IMG/VR virus record: IMGVR_UViG_3300009086_000823
Location: 1 to 25,437 of that record
From: a virus
Direction: 5' to 3' (one strand)
Length of the DNA: 25,437 nucleotides
Shown here piece after piece: positions 16,585 to 23,352 of the stretch. Every line of letters starts with the position of its first letter. Position 1 is the stretch's first letter. The notes under the pieces were generated by a model that worked only from the letters and a program-made list of their open reading frames with translations, was not told the origin of the DNA and did no database searches. A program made the translations under genes and the position numbers.

Positions 16585-17133
16585 TTAAGGTTCTTTACTA
16601 TCTGTCTCTTCTTCTGAGACTGCTGTTTCTTCTGCATCCGTGCGGTTTTCTTGCTCCTTGAACTCTTCTCGTATATCGTCTGTGATTCCGACAAGTCTTT
16701 GTCTTGTTTCATTGTCTACTGATTCCTTAGGTATAAATTTAATTGCACCTATTTGTCTGTTAAGAAAGACAGGAGTACCATCAGGGTACTTCTCTGTTAA
16801 CACATCAAGATCCCATTGTACCTTAACTTCTCCTGCAGATAAACCACCTTTGGTTTCAAACAGTTGTAGTATCTCATAGGTAAAGTACTCTTCACCAAGG
16901 TTACTTATCATTTTATTGATGTGAGATGATGAGCTACTATAGGTTTTCCAGTTGGATACCTTACGTTCTTTACCCTTACGATACATATGGAACTGCTTCC
17001 TACCTATATATCTTTTAGGTTCTTCAGGGTGACTACAAGTAATTAAGTAGATGAACCCAAAGTAATCATCAGGGTCGAAGTCAGGACCACTGTATACCCA
17101 GTGGCCAAGGTTTTGTTTAAAGTCTGTCTTCAT
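16585..17133 (-). CDS. GIY-YIG endonuclease, SegE-like, 182 aa
   Basis: The N-terminal GFIYLI (26-31) and RYIGRKQF (41-48) are the two halves of the GIY-YIG motif in the SegE-like variant (YIGRK). A Trp-Lys-x-Tyr then Ser-Ser stretch follows (WKTYSSSSS near 62), and an acidic Glu-containing helix (SAGEVKVQWDLDVL) could supply the metal-binding Glu. The C-terminal ~40 residues are acidic and probably disordered. In T4 such proteins are homing endonucleases, but here the gene sits as an ordinary overlapping member of the replication block between exonuclease and primase. T7 has its endonuclease I just upstream of its primase-helicase, so a resolvase or nicking role is possible. The function is not proven by sequence. 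Confidence 0.75.
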   Translation of the reverse strand: MKTDFKQNLGHWVYSGPDFDPDDYFGFIYLITCSHPEEPKRYIGRKQFHMYRKGKERKVSNWKTYSSSSSHINKMISNLGEEYFTYEILQLFETKGGLSAGEVKVQWDLDVLTEKYPDGTPVFLNRQIGAIKFIPKESVDNETRQRLVGITDDIREEFKEQENRTDAEETAVSEEETDSKEP

Positions 17134-17371
17134 ATACTAACTGCCTTAGAGTTTCACTGGTTGTATAGTAGACATCATCCATCCAGTCACATACACCATC
17201 GAAGCCTCTTTCTTTAACCCAAGAGTTAAGATCTAAAAGATCTGGTTCTTCTTTAAATATTTTAAGGTACTCCTTAAAGGAATACTTTTCATATTCACTT
17301 AACTTAGACTTAACTACAATGTACTCACTTTTAGACTTAGTAGTTTTACCAACATCTTTAAAGTCGCTCAT
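17117..17371 (-). CDS. hypothetical protein, 84 aa
   Basis: A small charged protein whose ATG overlaps the exonuclease stop (ATGA), with GGGGAGGG a short way upstream. It is lysine- and glutamate-rich in the first half, with an aromatic second half (WVKERGFDGVCDWMDDVYYTT). No domain is recognised. It overlaps the GIY-YIG gene by 17 bases, so it is translated with the replication block. Confidence 0.7.
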   Translation of the reverse strand: MSDFKDVGKTTKSKSEYIVVKSKLSEYEKYSFKEYLKIFKEEPDLLDLNSWVKERGFDGVCDWMDDVYYTTSETLRQLVYEDRL

Positions 17372-18126
17372 CGTAAGTTACCCTCCCCATAGACTTCTTC
17401 AATTGTCATATGGCGTAAGTCATCAAAGCTCCTACGCATATAGATTAGGTTGAAACATACTTCTAGTTTCTCTTTCCAATCTCGGGGGTGCTTCTCTCTC
17501 CAAGTAGACCTAACAGCATCTAACATCTTATCAGGCTCTACACCTTTAAGAATCTTCTCAGCAGTCTTAGGACCTACACCTTTCAAACCCTGGATATTAT
17601 CTGAAGCATCACCAGTTAGCAATTGCTTGCACAATAAGTAATGACCAGCATCCTTATCAGTAAGGTAGAGTTTGTTCTTGTTAAAGTTGTAATGCCAACC
17701 AGGAACCATGTCGATATCCTTGTCCACATGTGCAATAACAAATGAACTACCTTCAGCCTCAGCTTCAGTAGCCCATATAGATACCACATCATCTGCCTCA
17801 CAACCATCAGAAGCCACACACCCAGTGTCCCAACAGTATTGGTACAGGCTATCAAGTCTTTCCTTAACCTTAGGGTCCATATCTTGTTTACTACGAGTAG
17901 CCTTGTAGTCATCTACTATATCATACCTGAAGTTACCTTTACCCTTAACAGCAACGTAACCCTTGACACTATTAGTATCTCGCATTACAGCCTTAAGGGC
18001 TAAGTCAAAGGTACTCTGAGCTTGAGCATCAGAACTTACAGTATATGCTATCCGATATAACATAGAGTCTGCATCAATAAAACATTTATCAAAATCATAT
18101 TCTTCTTTATCAGTGAACGTCAGCAT
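17368..18126 (-). CDS. 5'-3' exonuclease (T7 gp6 / FEN-like)
   Basis: A 252-residue flap/5' exonuclease. Acidic metal-binding clusters are visible: FIDADSMLYR near residue 17, the arch/helix region DDYKATRSKQDMDP, GCEADDVVSIWA near 104-114, HVDKDIDMVPG near 133, and LLTGDASDNIQGLKGVGPKTAEKIL near 168-190. The last one combines the second metal site with the helix-three-turn-helix DNA-binding motif. In T7 this enzyme removes RNA primers and helps degrade host DNA and recombine. It overlaps the end of the DNA polymerase gene by 17 bases and the next gene by four. Confidence 0.95.
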   Translation of the reverse strand: MLTFTDKEEYDFDKCFIDADSMLYRIAYTVSSDAQAQSTFDLALKAVMRDTNSVKGYVAVKGKGNFRYDIVDDYKATRSKQDMDPKVKERLDSLYQYCWDTGCVASDGCEADDVVSIWATEAEAEGSSFVIAHVDKDIDMVPGWHYNFNKNKLYLTDKDAGHYLLCKQLLTGDASDNIQGLKGVGPKTAEKILKGVEPDKMLDAVRSTWREKHPRDWKEKLEVCFNLIYMRRSFDDLRHMTIEEVYGEGNLR

Positions 18127-19942
18127 AGCTTTCTCCTATTTGTCCGTCACCATCCATACACATAACACCAACACTCTTAGGTGCCTCTCGGAAAGCCTCA
18201 ACACAGATATCCTTTACGGCTTCTGCATCAGACTCCTTAGCTACAAATACTACCTCATCATGATAGAACAATGTTGGGTAGGCTTCAAGGTTATTCTCTT
18301 TGATTTTATTGTAAGCATATACCAATGCTGCTTTACAAGTAATACCTTCGAGTGTTTGTAACAAGTAGTTTAGAGTCTGGTGTTCAGACCCTACCATGAT
18401 ACGTCTGCCATCAGCACCTTCAATAAACCCAGTACCAGTCTTCATTTGAGATAACCTGAACTCATGTTCGAGATCGTCCTTTAGAACCTTAAGACCTGGC
18501 AGTGTAGCCTTGAACTTAGCATCAGCTTCTTTACCAATCTTAGCAGACTTCTTACCAGAGATAGCCTCACCTAGTTTAGCATGGCCTGCACCAAAGAGAT
18601 AAGCATAGATAAACGTCTTAGCCCCTGGTCTACTGATACCCAGTACATCTGCATTACGTTGGTGTACATCCCCATTGATTACCTCATTGGTAAACTCAGG
18701 GTCACCGATGTAATGGCATAGACCTCTGAACTGATTACCTGCAGAGTCAGCACCAACTACTTTGTAGCCAGTCTCACAAGTTAAGAGACTACGTAGTTCC
18801 TTACCGTAGGGGGCATAGACACCTGGAATGTTGACGATTGTCCTGTGTCTACACCTGAACGATGGAGTACCGATTGTAAACATAGAGCCATGAAGGCGAC
18901 CATCATTAAACTTTTCTTCATCCTTTACCTCTTCTATCCAACCTTCTACTGTACCTAGTCTGTTACGTAGCATATAGTAATCACTAATATACTTACCTAG
19001 TTTACCCAAAGGTTTTAGGGAAGTGTCTGTTAGCTTAGGGCTTTGTCTGATCCACTTACCGTTAATCTTTTTAACAGTCCAGTCATCAGGTTTCCAACCC
19101 CTATCCATTAGGAACTTCTTAACCTCTGCCATCTGACCAATGTCAACATCTACTAGCTCAATCCTAGTGTATGGTCCAGATACGATACCATCAGAAGCTC
19201 TACAGTCTTCTTCTATTTGGAACCAATCAGTAACCCTTTTGTAATAGAACCCATCTTTCTTGGTGATCTGATCAACCTCTTTGTTGCCACGCATTACTGC
19301 TACCTTACCTAGCTGAGGGTTGATTTCGTCTTCAATGGTTTCCATCTCTTCAAGGATATGCTCGTATAAGTTCTGAGCTTTCTCCATATCAAACACCCAA
19401 CCTTTCTGCGTGATCTCTGCATTTACTTTAGCAAAGTCATGTTCAAGGTTAAGTGCCTGTAGGAACATAGGGTTACTCTTCATCATTACAGATGCTTCTT
19501 TAGACAGCCGTTGGTATACCTTAGTGTTTAGATTTACATCTCGGATACAATAGGTAAGCATCTCTTGGCTGTAACAAGTCCAATCTTCATGATCTCCTTT
19601 AGGATACTCAAAGAAATCACCCCAACCTTTAAGGCCATGCAGGTGACCACGTTGGTACTTACATAATTGAGACATCAAGAAGGTGTCCCATATCTTAGTA
19701 GTAGGGCTAGGCTCCCAGCCTGTAAGGTTCTTAAGGATAGGGAAGTCAAATGCTATTACGTTATGCCCTGCAAGAACGGTTGCTTTAGACATGAATGCTA
19801 GACCGTCATCAAGAGATGGTAGGTTATCATCATAGTCTGAATAAGAATAGACCTCACCTGTCTTAGTATCCTCAAGTACAAGGCACCAGATTTTATCAGG
19901 GAATAGTCCGTTTGTTTCAATATCAAATACATACTTGCTCAT
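18110..19942 (-). CDS. family A DNA polymerase with 3'-5' exonuclease (T7 gp5-like), 610 aa
   Basis: Exonuclease motifs: DIET (D7, E9), GHNVIAFD near 59-66, YCIRD (D135). Polymerase motifs: motif A GADSAGNQFR (D399), O-helix RPGAKTFIYAYLFGAG (R438, K442, Y446, F450), and motif C YHDEV (H561, D562, E563). Relative to T7 gp5 and E. coli Pol I, the usual motif A glutamate (T7 E480, Pol I E710) is Q404, and the conserved tyrosine (T7 Y530, Pol I Y766) is F450. The Pol I 762 position is Tyr (Y446), as in T7. The 610 residues compare with 704 in T7. Residues 257-286 resemble T7 sequence in the thioredoxin-binding region, but whether thioredoxin is used cannot be told. AGAGGA precedes the ATG. Confidence 0.96.
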   Translation of the reverse strand: MSKYVFDIETNGLFPDKIWCLVLEDTKTGEVYSYSDYDDNLPSLDDGLAFMSKATVLAGHNVIAFDFPILKNLTGWEPSPTTKIWDTFLMSQLCKYQRGHLHGLKGWGDFFEYPKGDHEDWTCYSQEMLTYCIRDVNLNTKVYQRLSKEASVMMKSNPMFLQALNLEHDFAKVNAEITQKGWVFDMEKAQNLYEHILEEMETIEDEINPQLGKVAVMRGNKEVDQITKKDGFYYKRVTDWFQIEEDCRASDGIVSGPYTRIELVDVDIGQMAEVKKFLMDRGWKPDDWTVKKINGKWIRQSPKLTDTSLKPLGKLGKYISDYYMLRNRLGTVEGWIEEVKDEEKFNDGRLHGSMFTIGTPSFRCRHRTIVNIPGVYAPYGKELRSLLTCETGYKVVGADSAGNQFRGLCHYIGDPEFTNEVINGDVHQRNADVLGISRPGAKTFIYAYLFGAGHAKLGEAISGKKSAKIGKEADAKFKATLPGLKVLKDDLEHEFRLSQMKTGTGFIEGADGRRIMVGSEHQTLNYLLQTLEGITCKAALVYAYNKIKENNLEAYPTLFYHDEVVFVAKESDAEAVKDICVEAFREAPKSVGVMCMDGDGQIGESYADVH

Positions 19943-19991
19943 GTTTAGTCCTCTATGAACAGTTTAAGGACAGTGTTCAGGTCAATTAGTT

Positions 19992-21845
19992 TTAGTATGT
20001 TATTTCACAGGCCCCGCCTGCACAAGCTGCCTCAGCACTGAGGTCAGTCTTGTCTTCTACTTCTTTAACTTGGGTCAGGTCAATACCTGTAAGGGCACCT
20101 TCCATAATACGATATCGTTCTTCTGAGATATCCTCAAAGGGTGCTTGTACATATGTGCCACCATTATAAGGGAGTACAGAGATACCGTTGTAAGTGTAAC
20201 GATTCTTCCACATCCACTCACCTACCAGTTCCCACTCATCTTCTTTAAGAGAGATAGTACATGATACGTTATGTGAGTTCTGCCCTTCACGGTGACCAAC
20301 ACCTACCCATTCTACATTGTACTTACGTACACGCTCGAGTAGATTAAGTGGACTTTCAGTTCTTAGAATAGAACCTTCAGGTGCAGCTTGAGGGATTTCA
20401 ATTACAGCTTGCTCTTCAGGGTTGAAATACTCATCTTCAACCAGCTCTGGATGGTGCTCAGAGAAGTAACCATATAAGGCTTCATTCTTTCCAACACGTT
20501 GGCGACGAATATAATAATCGTTATGCCAAGCGTGGATACCAGAACTACTACCAAGGACGCAAGAACTTGTACCAGAAGGCTTAACTGTCGTACATCTTGC
20601 CGCAGGATTGATACCCAGTAGCTTTGCCACTCTTTCATTTTCTTTCTTAACTTCATTTGCTGCTTCCTCCAGATCATATTCTAACACAGTCCCTGAACCA
20701 ATACCAGTTTGACCTACACCAATAAGTGCATCACGTTGACAAGTCTCTTGCCACTCAGGTCTTAGGTAATGGAAGTCAGTGTACCCTGCTTGTAGTGTAC
20801 CAATTAAAGATGCTGCTCTTGCTCTTTCGTTTAGATCCTTTTGAGATTCAACGTTAGAAGCATTAAGCTCTGTTAGGTTACACATCTGGTAAGGTCGTAA
20901 ACCAATCTCACAACATGGGTTAGTACCCCAGTCTTTGTCATTGGTAAAGTATAACCCTGGCTCACCAGAACCAGACAACTCTACACGTTCCCATAGTTTA
21001 TCAAAGGCTTCCTTTGTAATCTTATGGCGCAGCATAACAGCTGAGTTGTTTGATCGTGCACGTTGTGGGTTCGCTTCCCACCAATTACCAGCCTTACAGG
21101 CTAACATATCATTGTCATCCATAGAGAACAACGAGATCATAGCAGCCCTACGGATACCACCAGTCAATACAGCGTCAGCAATGTAGCACATCATATCATG
21201 CACTTCTAACGTTGTTAGTTGACGACCGATAGCTTGGTCAAAGATAGCTCTCATGTTGTGAATACAATCCTTGAGGGGCTGAGGGCCTGGAGCTTTACCA
21301 CCAGTAGTAATAAGCATTGCACCCTTAGGTCTAATATCACGATAGTCAAACTCAACATCCATCATGTTATTAAAGTAAGATTCACATAGAACCTTCACTG
21401 CATCTGCCCACCCTTCGATGTTATCAGATACTAGGAACCTACGCTTACGTGCCTTAGGCCCTGCAACTTCTGGTAGCTTACGTACATGGTGACGTTGAAC
21501 TGAGTAACCTACACCAGTACCACCTAGTAGCAGGAACATAGACTCAGCGAAAGCTTCAGGGCTTTCTATAGGTAGGTATGCACAGTTGTAGATTCGATTA
21601 GGCGCTAACTCAATTGGTGCACCACCAAACTGTAGTGATCGCATTGATGGCAGTACTTTCTTACTATACACAAGCTTGTACGCCTTCTCGATTTCCTTAC
21701 GCATCTTAGGGTACTTACGTTGGTGCATCTCTTTATTTCTAGTTACCAGTTCATACCAAGTTTCCCTACGCTCAAGGTCTGGTATATATTTAGCGTACTT
21801 ACTGAATACTGTTATGTCTGATAGTATTTTATTTGATGTGTTCAT
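19992..21845 (-). CDS. class II (adenosylcobalamin-dependent) ribonucleotide reductase, 617 aa
   Basis: It resembles the monomeric ribonucleoside-triphosphate reductases of the Lactobacillus leichmannii type. Visible residues are C88 in IYNCAY (active-site disulfide Cys), N309-P-C311-C-E313 (thiyl radical Cys and catalytic Glu), and C322 in MCNL, which lies exactly 11 residues after C311 as C419 follows C408 in the model enzyme. TVKPSGTSS is the substrate-phosphate loop, and a C608-x4-C613 pair at the C-terminus would relay electrons. No separate radical-generating subunit is needed; the radical comes from vitamin B12 coenzyme. It makes deoxynucleotides for phage replication. The ATG overlaps the endonuclease VII stop (ATGA) and GAAAGG precedes it. 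The Cys at 312 replaces the Gly usual in NPCGE. Confidence 0.93.
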   Translation of the reverse strand: MNTSNKILSDITVFSKYAKYIPDLERRETWYELVTRNKEMHQRKYPKMRKEIEKAYKLVYSKKVLPSMRSLQFGGAPIELAPNRIYNCAYLPIESPEAFAESMFLLLGGTGVGYSVQRHHVRKLPEVAGPKARKRRFLVSDNIEGWADAVKVLCESYFNNMMDVEFDYRDIRPKGAMLITTGGKAPGPQPLKDCIHNMRAIFDQAIGRQLTTLEVHDMMCYIADAVLTGGIRRAAMISLFSMDDNDMLACKAGNWWEANPQRARSNNSAVMLRHKITKEAFDKLWERVELSGSGEPGLYFTNDKDWGTNPCCEIGLRPYQMCNLTELNASNVESQKDLNERARAASLIGTLQAGYTDFHYLRPEWQETCQRDALIGVGQTGIGSGTVLEYDLEEAANEVKKENERVAKLLGINPAARCTTVKPSGTSSCVLGSSSGIHAWHNDYYIRRQRVGKNEALYGYFSEHHPELVEDEYFNPEEQAVIEIPQAAPEGSILRTESPLNLLERVRKYNVEWVGVGHREGQNSHNVSCTISLKEDEWELVGEWMWKNRYTYNGISVLPYNGGTYVQAPFEDISEERYRIMEGALTGIDLTQVKEVEDKTDLSAEAACAGGACEITY

Positions 21846-22216
21846 TCTCTACCTTTCTTTAAATAATTTCTTATACGAGTCAATGCACCGAAGTCATCCT
21901 TCAGTCCGCCTAGTGTTCTGTTACACGAGTGGCATATCCATCCCCTAAACTTACTGGTTAGGTGGTCATGATCTAATGCCCATGGTGATTTATTCTTACC
22001 ACCACAACCCTTTGCTTCCTCTGCATTACGTAAACAGATAGGGCATTGGTAATCTTCTGGAGGTGGTTCAACTGTATCCCTAAGTTCCTTACGTACCTTT
22101 GCAACGGATCTTATACAAAGTCTACAGGTAGTCTTACGATATGCCCTACCACTTTCCATAGGGAAATCTTCTTCTGACTTTTTTACTCCACACTTATTAC
22201 ATATTTTATATTGCAT
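21842..22216 (-). CDS. recombination endonuclease VII-like (T4 gp49 family), 124 aa
   Basis: The start at 22216 (MQYKICNKCG) is preferred: AGAGG lies nine bases upstream and the start nearly abuts the previous gene. An upstream in-frame ATG at 22246 has no clear ribosome binding site. The core is CPIC ... LDHDH ... GWICHSCNRTLGG. It matches the zinc-binding cysteines and the Asp-His...Asn catalytic elements of T4 endonuclease VII, with a second pair of CxxC motifs (CNKC, CRLC) at the N-terminus that could bind another zinc. T4 endonuclease VII cuts Holliday junctions, branches and mismatches before packaging. T7-like phages usually use the unrelated endonuclease I, which is not seen in this window. 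Confidence 0.88.
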   Translation of the reverse strand: MQYKICNKCGVKKSEEDFPMESGRAYRKTTCRLCIRSVAKVRKELRDTVEPPPEDYQCPICLRNAEEAKGCGGKNKSPWALDHDHLTSKFRGWICHSCNRTLGGLKDDFGALTRIRNYLKKGRE

Positions 22217-22394
22217 AAATAGAGACCTCTTCTGTAAGCTCTGCATCTACTTTAGATACAAAGTTAATAAACCCAGAGGGCTCCCGTGATTTATACTCTT
22301 GTTCTTCTTCTTCTAGCAATGGTATTACTTGGCCCACAAGGGATGCATACCATTTACTACTGTCGTTACAACTAATTATCTTTATATTTTTCAT
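22206..22394 (-). CDS. hypothetical protein, 62 aa
   Basis: The start at 22394 (MKNIKIIS) is chosen because its ATG overlaps the TGA of the upstream membrane-peptide gene (ATGA). A longer GTG-started reading from 22460 would cut deep into that gene. The protein reads as a small beta-rich unit (SSKWYASLVGQVIPLLEE ... KSREPSGFINFVSKVDAEL). I recognise the pattern as a recurrent small phage protein, possibly with an SH3-like fold, but its function is unknown. It overlaps endonuclease VII by about 10 bases. Confidence 0.7.
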   Translation of the reverse strand: MKNIKIISCNDSSKWYASLVGQVIPLLEEEEQEYKSREPSGFINFVSKVDAELTEEVSIYAI

Positions 22395-22558
22395 ATCCAA
22401 CCTAGCTGAGTTGCACTGTTGATTATAATCATAAAGCAAGTTACGATATGGACAAGCCACCAGAAAGTCCTGATGACTGCCACAGCATCTGCTTGGTTCT
22501 TACTTTCGCCCACCTTTTCGCCCAAGCTTTTTGCCCAGATACGCCACCACTTTTTCAT
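22391..22558 (-). CDS. small membrane protein MKKWWRIWAKSLGEK..., 55 aa
   Basis: A 55-residue protein read by hand from the - strand: an aromatic/basic N-terminus (MKKWWRIWAKSLGEKVGES), a linker, then one hydrophobic segment (TFWWLVHIVTCFMIIINSA) and QLGWI at the end. AAAGGAAAG lies a short way upstream, inside the overlapping gene. It resembles a small inner-membrane protein found in several tailed phages, of unknown role. It overlaps the preceding 54-residue gene by 59 bases in another frame and the following gene by four bases (ATGA). The consistent overlap pattern and the family-like sequence support it. Confidence 0.7.
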   Translation of the reverse strand: MKKWWRIWAKSLGEKVGESKNQADAVAVIRTFWWLVHIVTCFMIIINSATQLGWI

Positions 22559-22664
22559 ATCCAATCTTTCCTTTTAAGAATTTCTTCTGGGTTTTACTTA
22601 AGCTTTCACTTAGTACATAGGTTATTACGATAGCTAATGATACTACTACTAAAACTTCAAACAT
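22500..22664 (-). CDS. small single-pass membrane peptide, 54 aa
   Basis: A 54-residue protein beginning MFEVLVVVSLAIVITYVLSE: an N-terminal hydrophobic segment of about 15 residues, then a strongly basic tail (KKFLKGK...GKKLGRKGGRK). AAAGG is nine bases before the ATG, at the end of the upstream 46-residue gene. Its C-terminal third is encoded by the same DNA, in a different frame, as the N-terminus of the next membrane peptide. The function is unknown. Confidence 0.6.
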   Translation of the reverse strand: MFEVLVVVSLAIVITYVLSESLSKTQKKFLKGKIGYEKVVAYLGKKLGRKGGRK

Positions 22665-22666
22665 AA

Positions 22667-22807
22667 TTATTTACCTTTTGTTTTATCTTTTGAGGAGCCC
22701 GAAGGGCTCTTAGTTTCTTTCTCTTTGTTTCCAAATATCTTATCCCAATTGTCTTTGAAACTGGTTTGATTTGGGATAGGTCGAGGTCTTGATCCTTTAC
22801 CTGACAT
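22667..22807 (-). CDS. small basic phage protein MSGKGSRPRPI..., 46 aa
   Basis: Read by hand from the - strand. CAGGAGAATAGT before the ATG supplies a good ribosome binding site. The first half, MSGKGSRPRPIPNQTSFKDNWDKIFGNK, matches a conserved short phage protein type that I recognise (MSGKGS-RPR ... NWDxIFGK). Its function is not known to me. The second half is Lys/Ser-rich and disordered. The gene lies two bases upstream of the membrane peptide start. Confidence 0.72.
   Translation of the reverse strand: MSGKGSRPRPIPNQTSFKDNWDKIFGNKEKETKSPSGSSKDKTKGK
22693..22711 (+). other. 6-bp hairpin with 3-base GAA loop
   Basis: GAGCCC-GAA-GGGCTC (22695-22709) is a perfect stem, extendable by one A-T and one G-T pair. 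It lies inside the 46-residue gene. There is no T-run on either side, so it is not an obvious terminator. N4 virion RNA polymerase promoters are short GC-rich hairpins with 3-base loops. The + strand would have to be the template for leftward transcription, as required by the gene direction. Confidence 0.25.
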
Positions 22808-22808
22808 A

Positions 22809-23075
22809 CTATTCTCCTGTAAGTTCCTGATCAATTAGTGTTGCATATCCTGCAATGTCATGCCAACTATCTGCATAGTTAGGATCACCGTTAAGTATCC
22901 TTGCAATCTTATGCACTACCATTTCAAGAGATTCTTTTTGAGAGCATGTAAGCCTGTCCCAGTTGTCGGTGTTTCTCATTGTCTCTTTAAAAGACTGAGA
23001 GATTTTACCCTGGGACTCAAAGGTTCCGTACCTATTACCTCTTTCTTCTAATGTAATATCAGTGGACTGTGGCAT
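22809..23075 (-). CDS. phage protein of DUF6378 type, 88 aa
   Basis: The start at 23075 (MPQSTDITLEERGNRYG) has GGAG nine bases upstream. Longer readings from TTG 23120 or ATG 23090 lack a ribosome binding site. The C-terminal part KESLEMVVHKIARILNGDPNYADSWHDIAGYATL matches my memory of the DUF6378 phage family. Its helical pattern with a His/Glu/Asp-containing core is reminiscent of all-alpha NTP pyrophosphohydrolases. No function is established. It overlaps the 68-residue gene by 17 bases. Confidence 0.7.
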   Translation of the reverse strand: MPQSTDITLEERGNRYGTFESQGKISQSFKETMRNTDNWDRLTCSQKESLEMVVHKIARILNGDPNYADSWHDIAGYATLIDQELTGE

Positions 23076-23265
23076 CAGGTTCTTCTCCATCAGTTTCTGG
23101 GCCTGTCTCTTCACCCCCAATATCTTGTACGCAATCTAATATGTATGCGCATAATTCAAAGGCTTTACTTTCTTCATCTACTATATCAATTCCTTCAGAC
23201 TCAAAGCTTACTTTAACATTTGAGTTATCTTCTGTATCTTTTACTCGTATAATATACGATGACAT
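23059..23265 (-). CDS. hypothetical acidic protein, 68 aa
   Basis: The start at 23265 (MSSYIIRVKDTED) is chosen because GGAGG lies eight bases upstream. The ATG at 23280 would put that ribosome binding site inside the gene. The N-terminal half looks like a beta hairpin, and the C-terminus is highly acidic (GGEETGPETDGEEPDATVH). It is the first gene after a terminator and a leader with a repeated 10-mer. The function is unknown. Confidence 0.65.
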   Translation of the reverse strand: MSSYIIRVKDTEDNSNVKVSFESEGIDIVDEESKAFELCAYILDCVQDIGGEETGPETDGEEPDATVH

Positions 23266-23334
23266 TTGCATGTCCTCCATTGTCGGTTGCTTAAAAAAAG
23301 CATGTAACTACATTGTCGGTGTAGCAATAAAATA
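23266..23334 (-). promoter_or_regulatory. leader with duplicated ACCGACAATG motif, candidate promoter/operator
   Basis: On the - strand ACCGACAATG occurs twice (23311-23320 and 23278-23287), 33 bases apart. The first copy is inside a small hairpin (CTACA...TGTAG), and a TGCTT-T5-AAGCA hairpin lies between the copies. The region sits between a terminator and the first gene of the next leftward unit, where a promoter or operator is expected. No convincing sigma70 or T7-type promoter could be read. Confidence 0.35.
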
Positions 23335-23352
23335 AGGGGCATAAAAGCCCCT
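23326..23352 (-). terminator. Rho-independent terminator after the TerS-like gene
   Basis: On the - strand AGGGGC-TTTTAT-GCCCCT (23335-23352) is followed by TATTTTATT. The stem overlaps the stop codon of the 143-residue gene. Confidence 0.7.

Noticed and set aside
16585-17133. T7 endonuclease I homologue
   Set aside because: The sequence has GIY-YIG features (GFIYLI, RYIGRK) and none of the endonuclease I pattern.
17616-17912. Leftward 98-aa reading frame inside the exonuclease gene
   Set aside because: Alternate frame of a conserved enzyme; composition looks like a frame shadow.
22206-22460. GTG start at 22460 for the 62-aa gene
   Set aside because: It would overlap the 55-aa membrane gene by 70 bases; the ATG at 22394 is in an ATGA overlap.
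22448-22633. Rightward 61-aa reading frame
   Set aside because: Antisense to two better-supported small membrane genes; wrong direction for the block.
23059-23280. ATG at 23280 as start of the acidic 68-aa protein
   Set aside because: The strong GGAGG lies just after this ATG and fits the ATG at 23265 with eight-base spacing.
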